Below are positions 55,359-64,000 of a stretch of DNA of 64,000 bases, one piece after another. The stretch lies in NCBI GenBank assembly GCA_024364735.1, contig JAGFNQ010008763.1:154616-218615 (forward strand), read 5' to 3'. Position 1 is the first letter of the stretch. The number at the start of each line of letters is the position of its first letter. A model generated the notes under the pieces. That model was not told the origin of the DNA and searched no databases. It saw nothing but the letters and a program-made list of their open reading frames with translations. This DNA is from Boesenbergia rotunda. Lineage: Eukaryota; Streptophyta; Magnoliopsida; Zingiberales; Zingiberaceae. A program made the position numbers and the translations under genes.

Positions 55359-57044
55359 ATGTCTTCTCTGAATTTGCGTTCCATTTTAGACACCAATAAA
55401 CTGACTGGGCTAAACTTCATGGATTGGCTTCGAAACCTGAGGATAGTCCTCAAGGCAGAGAAGCTTGCTTATGTCCTTGAAGATCAACTTTCCAACCGCC
55501 CTCCAGAAGATGCAACTCCAGACCAGTTAGTGGCCTATCAGAAACATGTGACCGATTCTGAACTTGCGAGTTGCATCATGCTAGCCTCTATGGTACCTGA
55601 GCTGCAAAAGCAACATGAGCATATGGATGCTTATACCATCATCTTCCATCTTCATGAGTTATTTGAAGAGCGGGCGAGATTCGAAAGGTTCGAAGTCTCC
55701 AGACTCCTCTTCACCTCTAGGATGCAGGAAGGCACTTCTGCCTCACAGTTTGTGTTAAAGATGTTGGGGTACATTGAGCGACTGAGCACACTCGATTTTA
55801 CAATGGATCATGAACTAAGTATTAACTTAATTCTGCATTGTTTGCCCAAAAGTTATTAACAATTTGTGATGAACTATCGGATGAACAAGCTGGAGACTAC
55901 CATTCCTGAGTTGCTCAACCTGCTGAAGACTATAGAGCCTTATATAAAGCAGGATCAGAAGACGGTACTGTTAGTTGATTCCTCGAAGAAAGGTTCTAAG
56001 AGGAAGGCCAAAGAACAGAATAAGGGAAAGAAGAAAAAGGCCAAAAAGACTGAAAAGAAACCAAAAGACACTTGCCATCATTGTGGCAAGGAGGGTCACT
56101 GGCGAAGAAACTGCAAGGTTTATCTTGAGTCCTTGAAGAAAAAGGCATCTGATGCCCCATCCTCTTCAGGTATCTTCGTTATTGAATGTCACTCTATTTC
56201 CTCAAATACCTGGGTACTTGATACTGGGTGTAGCTCACATATATGTAATGACATACAGGGGCTAAGGAATAGAAGAAGACTCGTCAAGGGAGAAGCGGAT
56301 TTGCGAGTTAGAAATGGAGCAAAGATTGCTGCTGTTGCCATCGAAACATATTTGCTAAAGCTCCCTACTGGACGTGTCATAGAATTGGATAATTGTTATT
56401 TCGTTCCTTCGTTAATAAAGAACATTGTATCTATTTCATGTTTGAATGAAAAGGGTTATCATTTAACTTTTAGTAACAATTGTTGTTACATAACTTTAAA
56501 TGGCGTTCTTTATGGGAATGAAACTTTGTGCAATGGTATATACACGTTAGATTTATCCGGTGACGTTTTCAATATCGAAGTTAGCAACAAACGTGCTCGA
56601 ATAGATAATCGAATAGACTCCTACACGTGGCATTGTCGTCTTGGCCATGTAAGTAAGAAACGCATGACCAAATTACACCGATGTGGAATTTTGGAATCAT
56701 TTGAACCCGGTTCATTTGATACATGCGAATCATGCTTAAAAGGCAAGATGGTCAAATTACCCTTTTCCGGAAAAGGTAATCCAGTGGGAGAATTGCTTGG
56801 TCTAATACATACTGATGTATGTGGACCAATGTCAACTCTTGCACAAGGAGGCTATAGCTACTTCATTACCTTTATCGATGATCACTCACGATTCGGGTAT
56901 GTGTTCTTGATGAAACACAAATCTGAAGCTTTTGAGAAATTCAAAGAGTTCAGAAATGAAGTAGAGAAACAGCTTGGCAAAAGTATTAAGATACTTCGAT
57001 CCGATCGGGGTGGTGAATACTTAAGTCAAGAGTTTCAAGATTAG
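55359..57044 (+). pseudogene. Copia gag, protease and integrase core (element G), broken
   Basis: Gag starts at ATG 55359 (MSSLNLRSILDTNKLTGLNF; ELASCIMLASMVPELQKQHE). A TAA at 55857-55859 interrupts it, and the same frame goes on with FVMNYRMNKLETTIPELLNLL. Next are a Lys-rich stretch, the CCHC knuckle CHHCGKEGHWRRNC (about 56074), protease WVLDTGCSSH (about 56212), GAG-pre-integrase WHCRLGH (about 56630) and the integrase core HTDVCGP and LRSDRGGEY (first two catalytic Asp). The frame stops at 57042-57044. A deletion follows that joins ...EFQD to RSMMNHATLP and removes the third catalytic residue (Glu). Confidence 0.85.
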
Positions 57045-57702
57045 GTCTATGATGAATCATGCAACTCTTCCAAAATCCTTTTGGGGCTATGCACTTAAGA
57101 CAGCTGTTTACTTGCTAAACAGAGTCCCGACCAAGGTAGTCTCTACTACTCCATATGAGACATAGAATAGTAAGAAACCTCACTTAACTCACCTTAAGAT
57201 ATGGGGTTGTCCTGCTTATGTGAAGCGGGTTGTATCAGACAAATTGGATGCTAAGTCTGATAAATGCCTATTTATTGGATACCCTAAGGAAACGAAGGGT
57301 TACCAATTCTATCATCCCTTGGAACAAAAGGTGTTTGTTTCAAGGCATGCTGTATTTCTGGAAAAAGAATTTCTTTTACAAGAAAACAGTGGGAGTGGCA
57401 TTGAACTTGATGAAGTTCAAGAAACTCCAATAGACATTACAGAAACACCTAGTCTAGACCCACAACCAATAACTCATAATGATGAGCTATCAGTTGAACG
57501 TAAAACAACACCACCTCTTCGTAGGTCTGATAGGACACGCAATATTCCAGAGAGATACGGATTTCTCATAAGTGAATCGAACGACGTGTTACTCATAAGC
57601 GATGGAGAACCTATCAGTTATGAAGGCGTTCTGAAAAGTTCAGAAAGGGACAAATGGCTTGAAGCCATGAAGTCGGAAATGGATTCCATGAGCGAAAATT
57701 AA
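57045..57702 (+). pseudogene. Integrase C-terminal part and linker (G)
   Basis: After the deletion 57045-57165 reads the usual FWGYALKTAVYLLNRVPTK block in a shifted frame, with TAG in place of a Trp codon near 57163. 57220-57702 continues with CLFIGYPKETKGYQFYHP and the LRRSDRTRNIPERYG linker, ending at a TAA where a Gln codon is usual. Confidence 0.8.
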
Positions 57703-59179
57703 GTATGGGACTTGGTTAACCCACCTGAAGGGATCAAGCCCATAGGGTGCAAGTGGGTTTTCAAGAAGAAAACCGACATGGAAGGTAATGTTGTTACCTT
57801 TAAGGCTAGACTAGTGGCAAAAAGATATCGTCAGAATAAGGAATTGATTATGACGAAACCTATTCGCCAGTAGCTATGCTTAAATCCATTCGGATGCTCC
57901 TAGCCATAGCAGCTCATTATGATTATGAGATATGGCAAATGGATGTGAAAACAGCTTTCCTTAATGGAAACCTGCTTGAGGATGTATACATGATACAACC
58001 TGAAGGTTTCACATCGGTTAATAAAACCAAAGTATGCAAGCTTCGACGATCCATATATGGACTGAAGCAAGCATCTAGGAGCTGGAACATCCATTTTGAT
58101 GAGACAATCAAAGAGTTTAATTTCTCATAAAATCCTGACGAACCTTGTGTGTACAAGAAGGTTAGTGGGAGTGCAGTCGTATTCCTAGTATTATATGTCG
58201 ATGACATATTACTTATAGGAAACGATATATCAGTCTTACAGACAGTTAAAATTTGGTTCTCCAAAACTTTCTCCATGAAAGACCTGGGAGAAGCAACCTA
58301 TATCCTTGGGATTAGAATCTATAGAGATAGATCAAAACGGTTGCTTGGTCTTTCGCAGTCTACATATATAGACCGAGTGCTAAAAAGGTTAGCATGTCGG
58401 AATCCAAGAAAGGTTACCTTCCCATCAAGCATGGGATCAACCTTTCAAAGTATATGTGTCCGCGCACAGAAGACGAGAGGATTTGCATGAATAAGATTCC
58501 TTATGCATCCGCGATAGGATCTATCATGTATGTTATGTTATGTATTAGGCCCAATGTATCGTATGCTCTGAGTGTCACGAGCAGATACCAGTCTGATCCA
58601 GGAATGGATCATTGGGCGGCTGTCAAGATAATCCTTAAGTACTTAAGAAGAACTAAGGACGTGTTCCTAATATATGGAGAAGGAGATATGGTAATACGTG
58701 GGTATACAGATGCCAGTTTCCAAACAGATAAGGATGACTCCAAATCTCAGTCTGGATACGTATTTACTTTGAATGGAGGCGCAATAAATTGGAAGAGTTC
58801 CAAACAAGACACCGTAGCGGATTCCACCACGGAAGCGGAATATATCGCAGCTTCGGAAGAAGCAAAGGAAGCAGTCTGGATGAAGAAGTTTGTCTCCGAA
58901 CTTGGTGTGGTTCCAACCATTGATGAAGCAGTGCCGGTTTACTGCGACAACAATGGAGCTATTGCACAAGCAAAGGAACCACGGTCTCATCAGCGATCCA
59001 AACACGTGCTTCGCCGCTATCATCTGATCAGAGAGATTATAAGTAGGAATGATATACAAATTGAGAAAATTCCCACTGAAAGGAATTTAGCGGATCCTTT
59101 AACTAAGGCCTTGCCTCAGAGCAAATTTGAGGGTCATGTTAGAGCCTGTGGTATTGGATACCGTAGCGATTGGCATTAG
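57703..59179 (+). pseudogene. Reverse transcriptase and RNase H (G), frameshifted
   Basis: RT: CKWVFKKKTDMEGNV (57750), frameshift near 57835, then YEIWQMDVKTAFLNG, SIYGLKQASRSW, a TAA at 58128-58130 (Gln expected), and VLYVDDILLIGND with an intact YVDD at about 58196. A frameshift near 58400 moves to the frame that runs to 59179: SAIGSIMYVMLCIRPNVSYA, GYTDASFQTDKDDSKSQSG (RNase H Asp), DSTTEAEYIAASEEAKE (Glu) and NLADPLTKALPQSKFE. The last frame is the longest intact part. Confidence 0.88.
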
Positions 59180-59193
59180 GCCAAGTGGGAGTT

Positions 59194-59794
59194 TGTTAGT
59201 AATATGAGAGAAGTGTCTTAAGGCAATCGCCTTATGATTGTAAACATTTATTTTAATAAATGAAAATTTACTATTTGAGTATACATGTTTGTATATTTGG
59301 TTGTCTATATATAGACATGTCAGTGAAGTTCTTACTGCAGCTTAAGTGCGATGTTCCTATGACTTGCGGTGTTCAAGTCATCTTGGTCATGGAGACTTAT
59401 ACTTTAACATCTTAAGCAAGCATCTCCATGGAGGTGTGGACCCAGGATGGTTGGGTATAAACCGAAGTGCCCGAAGATGTTTGAACAACCTACAAAGGAT
59501 TCACCACTCCTTGCGAGGAGATGTATACCCAAGGCCTATCGTCGGATTGTTACTCAAAACTTCTGGCCAGAGCATGACATGTTTAGAGTATGAGTCTCTT
59601 AAAAACATGAGAGTAACTATAATCCGTTGGACGAGAAAGACATTACTTAGGCTAGGTGTGACGTAGTCAGCCTAGTGGGGACTAACACACATAGACCGTG
59701 TCCTGAACCAAGTGGGTATAAGATGGTGAAGGGAATGAGGCACGATTCATTATAGCTGCTGAAGGGTTTCAGAATTATTTCTGAGCTCAACCAT
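59194..59794 (+). repeat. 3' LTR of G, internally deleted and truncated by H
   Basis: The polypurine tract AAGTGGGAG (about 59182-59190) precedes TGTTAGTAATATG. It matches the 5' LTR but lacks about 296 bp (5' LTR 51454-51749) between GTATATTTG and GTTGTCTATATA. It continues to ...GAGCTCAACCAT, where LTR H interrupts it. Confidence 0.85.
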
Positions 59795-60139
59795 TGTAAC
59801 GACCCGGAAAATTCTCTTAATATTTTATGAAAATATTGAGCATATTTTAAATAATTTTCCGAAGGACCTAGAGGTATTAATACCAACTTTGGCCTAGAAA
59901 ACCCATGTTTTCTCATTTAAATTGAGAAAACTTAGCACTAATGGGTCTTATATGGGCTTTGTAGTACCATAACTATAGGGGGATTTTAGGTAAAAATTAA
60001 TATAAATATAAAAAGATTTTATTTAGGAATATTAGCATAATTATCGGTGATTTTAGGAGAATTTTCGAAATAAAGGGGAATTTTCGAAAATAAGAAAAAA
60101 GTATTTAAATAAAAATAAAAATAAAGGTGCATGAGCCAA

Positions 60140-60193
60140 GGATTGAACCTTAGACCTCTTGTACAACCATGAATGCTTTAACCAACTCACCTA
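60140..60193 (-). other. tRNA-like segment (A and B box) inside LTR H
   Basis: Minus strand TAGGTGAGTTGG (A-box-like, 60193-60182) and GGTTCAATCC (B-box-like, 60149-60140), with starts 44 bases apart as in a tRNA gene. The cloverleaf stems look degraded, so this is a tRNA or SINE relic rather than a working tRNA gene. Confidence 0.45.
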
Positions 60194-60599
60194 GCAAGGA
60201 ATTCTTATGAGGAAATGAAGTGGATGGTGGTTAAGGAGTAGAAGAAGATGAAGGGCCATTGAGGGACTTTTCATTTACCTCTTTAATGGGTGATAAATAG
60301 GGGGGTTTGGGAGTTACTTCTTCTTCTCATTCCTTGCATTTTTGAAACTCATTCTCCCCTCATCCTAGCCGAACACCCAAGTAAAGGTTCTCCCTTGGAA
60401 AAGCTCCACAAGGGGTCTTATCTCCAATGTCTAAGAGTTTTTCAAGGATACAAGGACAAGGGTGTGAAAGGGTCCAAAGATCTTACCATTTCCTCCTCAT
60501 TCAAGGTTCAAAAAATCAAGAGAATCTAAGGTAAGACTCCCTCACCTGTGGTATAATAGTTCCCTATGATTTCCATGATTTTTAGCATGATATATGGGT

Positions 60600-61540
60600 T
60601 AGTTTTTGGATTTGATGTTGAAAGGAAACAAAACCAAGGTCCCTATGTTTATGGGTTTCGGCCACTATGATTTGAATGTCTATAAATATGTTAAAAATCT
60701 TTATAATATTATTTAATATTCCCTTATGATGTGTAGAGGTTAAGTATAATTTTTGGGAATTTTTGGAGTACACTAGGACACTCTAGGGTTTCGGCCAACA
60801 TGAAAGGGACAAAAACCAAGGTCCCTATGTTTATGGGTTTCGGCCACCATGATTTGAATATCTATAAATATGTTAAAAATCTTTATAATGCTATTTAATG
60901 TTCCCTTATGATGTGTAGAGGTTAAATATAATTTTTGGGAAGTTTTGGAGTACCCTAGGACACTCTAGGGTTTCGGCCAACATGAAAGGGACAAAAACCA
61001 AGGTCCCTAAGTTTATGGGTTTCGGCCACCATGATTTAAATGTCTATAAATATGTTAAAAATAATTATAATGTTATTTAATGTTCCCTTATGATTCTTAG
61101 AGGTTAAGTATAATTTTTGGGAATTTTTGGAGTACCCTAGGACACTCTAGGGTTTCGGCCAACATGAAAGGGACAAAAACCAAGGTCCCTAAGTTTATGG
61201 GTTTTGGACACCATGATTTAAATGTCTAAAAATATGTTAAAAATCTTTATAATATTATTTAATGTTCCCTTATGATGTGTAGAGGTTAAGTATAATTTTT
61301 GGGAATTTTTGGAATACCCTAGGACACTCTAGGGTTTCGGCCAACATGAAAGAAACAAAACCAAGAACCCTAAGCTTGAGGGTTTCGGCCACCATGATTT
61401 ATGTGTCTATAACTATGCTAAAAACCTTGATAATGTTGTTTAAATGTTCTCTGATGATGTTAGAGATTAAATACAATTTTTGAGAATTTTTGGGGTACCC
61501 TAGAGACCCTATATGTTTCGGCCAACCTCAAGGACCCAAG
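60600..61540 (+). repeat. 182-bp tandem array in LTR H
   Basis: Five copies with AAACCAAGG at 60631, 60813, 60995, 61177 and 61358. Units include GGGTTTCGGCCACCATGATT and GGAGTACCCTAGGACACTCT. The last unit is the most diverged. Confidence 0.92.
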
Positions 61541-61955
61541 GATTAGGGTGAGTTCTAAACTTCAAGTATACATTTGATATGTTGTCATGATATAAGGGTG
61601 ATGGAGGGTGATTATGTAAATTTCCACACGGTCTAGAGACTCTATAAGTTTCGGCCAAGAAGGAATAATAAGGAAAAAGTTATGATTTATTTCAAGTAAG
61701 GGCTTCAGTGGCTCTATGGTAAAATGTGATTAGTGTCTTATGATTGATTGGGGATTTTAATGGAATTTTTACATACCCCCATGGGCCTTATGGATTTCAG
61801 CCAAGGCAGGTATCTAGGGTTTGGGATGGAGTTAGGACCCAAAGAATGATGGTTTATGCTCATCATAAAGTATACGTAAAGGTTCAAGCATGTGATGGAA
61901 ATTAAGTTACCCATAACCCTAACCTTAAGCACCATACTTTATGTTTGTAGGTTAT

Positions 61956-62170
61956 GATAAGAATGATGCCATGATAAGTATCTTATGTTTATGTTCATGA
62001 TAAGAATGATGCCATGATAAGTATGTTACGTTTATGTTCATGATAAGAATGATGTCACGACAAGTATGTTATGTCTATGTTCATGATAAGAAGGATGCCA
62101 TGATAAATATGTTATGATCATGTTCATGATAAGAATGATGCCATGATAAGTATGCTATGAATGTCTTATG
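61956..62170 (+). repeat. 43-bp tandem array in LTR H
   Basis: Five copies of GATAAGAATGATGCCATGAT plus TATGTTATGTTCAT-like sequence, starting at 61956, 61999, 62042, 62085 and 62128 with an exact 43-bp period. Confidence 0.92.
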
Positions 62171-63382
62171 AATGATGAAGCATGCAAAGTATTTTACTTT
62201 ATGAATGGGCTTGTACCGGACCCAAGTATGGGTCCAAGGGATGGGCACCTTAAGAATGCCCCGGTTCTGGACTACCGGAGCTGTCCACGGTTCTGGCACT
62301 ACCGGAGCTATGCAACAGGGATGGGCTCCTTGAGAATGCCTCGGTTCGGGGACTACCGACTATGTTGTCCTTACCCTAGTAGGTCGAGGCTCGCTACCTC
62401 GGACTTACTAGGGATGCGCGCTATGATGTATGTATGTGGTACAAGCCGGGGACCCCAAATGTTATGATGATTATGTTTAAGCATTTTGAAAGTATGATTC
62501 TAAAAGTTAAGCATCTATATGTATATGCATTCCACCCATGCATTCATACATGTTATGCATTATGTTATGATAATGATGTGTTATGCTTATGCTCCATGTT
62601 AAAAGATATGTATGAGAATGAATGATCCATGTTATGATTATGGTAAGAAGATGCTCTTATGATATGCTAGAATGTATGCCTATGTTTATGCCATATAGGT
62701 TGGTTTATATCTTATGTTTATATTTATGCCATGTCTCATGCCATGCTAGGAAAGTTTATTAAGTTATGCTATACCATATATGATGCCATGCTTAGAATGT
62801 TTAATTATGTTTATGCCTATGTTTATACTTTATGCCATGATAAGAATGTTTAATTAGATTTATCCCTATGTTTATGCTTTATACTATGATAGAAATGTTA
62901 TGATGCTTATGTTCCATATGATTATGAAGGAATGACGAATGATTTTAGTGAGTAGGAAAGAGTCTTACTAAGCCTGTGTGCTTATAGTCTTTTTCCTTAT
63001 ACCGCAGATCATGCAAGGGGACCATGAGGAGGCAGCAGGAGGGCAAGATTATATGTGTGTGATAGTGACTTGACCCATGAAATCAAACGTTTGCCGTTAT
63101 GCTAAGAACTTTACTTTTGTTAAGTATATGCTCGATTAGTGACTTATGGAAACTTATGACATAATGTTATGCATGATATGAAATGAACCTCATGATATGA
63201 TGTTAAGCTTGTTATGACATGATGTTTAAGTATGAAGTCTATATGTCTAGTGTCCATGTCACTATGTTAGAAATGGTAGTAGGGGCATGTAAAGTTTATG
63301 TTATTCCGCTGCAGTATGATGTTACATGCCTTAAGTATGTTAGCGTAACGCCGCTTTAGGAAAAAAAAAAGCGGGCGTTACA

Positions 63383-64000
63383 GGTTGGTGTCAGAGCAGT
63401 AACCATCTCACTACACACACATCAAGCCCTCTTCCTGCAGCTTCCAAGTAAGTACCTCTGTACATATCTTATAGTAGGAAGATGTTTTATGAGTTTAAGG
63501 TATGCCAGTATGAATGATATTTATGATGAAAAGTACGTTACGATATGTAACGATGAATGATACTTTATTCTTTTTTAGGAATTAAATATTTAGAATAATA
63601 TAGGCGTAGAAAAGAAACTATAATTTATGATATTATGTATAATCTATAATATAGTCACATGTAGAAAATTATCTGATAGCCTACCCACAGGAGATTTTAA
63701 CACTCTCACCTATGTTAGCGTATAGCATTAGTTCCATGATATTAATACTGATATAATTAATGGTATATGTCATATGGTATAACTTAGGTAGGGGCGCATA
63801 GGGTAGGGTTCTAATTATGGTAACACTTATTATAGGTTATGGGTCACTGATATCTTAGATATAATATATAAGACTACCTTAAGTTATTTTATGGTAATAT
63901 AATAAGTAGGATCTCACCCATTCTATAATAATCATACAACTAATATAATTCATAACCCGGGCTGAGAACTAATGTTTCAGAAGCATACTATTATTAGGTT
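63383..64000 (+). other. Primer site and start of interior of element H
   Basis: TGGTGTCAGAGC at 63386-63397 resembles the initiator tRNA-Met site with one change. The following 600 bp is AT-rich leader with no open frame; gag would lie beyond the window. Confidence 0.7.

Larger units (their letters stand above)
59795..63382 (+). repeat. 5' LTR of gypsy element H
   Basis: 3588 bp with perfect 7-bp ends TGTAACG...CGTTACA and a primer site 3 bp later. It is large for an LTR. It contains a tRNA-like segment (60140-60193), a 182-bp tandem array (about 60600-61540) and a 43-bp array (61956-62170). The long ATG-rich stretch 62480-62930 has no convincing gene. The LTR size and TGTAACGACCCGG start suggest a Tekay/Del-like chromovirus, but no protein is visible to confirm this. 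Confidence 0.85.

Noticed and set aside
62168..62467. 99-residue open frame in LTR H
   Set aside because: No family recognised; the stretch has short internal repeats (ACTACCGGAGCT) that keep it open by chance.

Overview
This is nuclear DNA of a flowering plant with a repeat-rich genome, probably a monocot, though the window alone cannot settle that. Almost everything is nested LTR retrotransposons. I recognise one complete host gene: an actin-depolymerizing factor (ADF/cofilin) on the minus strand at 47539-48276, with three exons and 139 residues. A 660-base assembly gap lies at 2055-2714.

Layout. 1-7260: two copies (A' and A) of an Athila/Tat-like Ty3/gypsy element on the minus strand. They are joined through an LTR that carries a solo copia LTR with perfect 5-bp target duplications, and then runs into the gap. 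7261-9425: an LTR fragment and a CACTA-like DNA-transposon relic. 9758-14465: plus-strand SIRE-like copia element D (LTR, broken gag, protease relic). 14466-23469: a 9-kb element with 3.5-kb LTRs and only 2 kb of non-coding interior (LARD type). 23470-40568: SIRE-like copia element C1 on the minus strand (gag-pol, decayed), split by the complete nested element C2 (27431-36049, TSD TAATC). C2 has an intact gag and an envelope-like ORF but no pol. 40569-44375: SIRE-like element E (intact gag with two zinc knuckles). 44376-47012: LTR F and old copia fragments. 47539-48276: ADF. 49590-50140: LINE relic. 50164-51347: three stacked LTR heads. 51348-59794: copia element G (LTR, gag, pol, LTR). 59795-64000: gypsy LTR H, primer site and start of its interior.

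How the parts relate. The insertion order can be read in places: C2 is inside C1, C1 is inside E, H is inside the 3' LTR of G, and the solo LTR is inside A'. The two flanks of the LARD do not match each other, and both neighbours stop exactly at its edges, which suggests recombination between LARD copies at two loci.

The most unusual signal is in the LTRs. Several different families carry arrays of small hairpins near the LTR start whose stems differ from unit to unit but stay complementary, around a nearly constant loop. Some also carry family-specific palindrome clusters upstream of the TATA box. One palindrome (arms TGATCGGTC/GACCGATCA) is shared by a gypsy LTR and a copia LTR.
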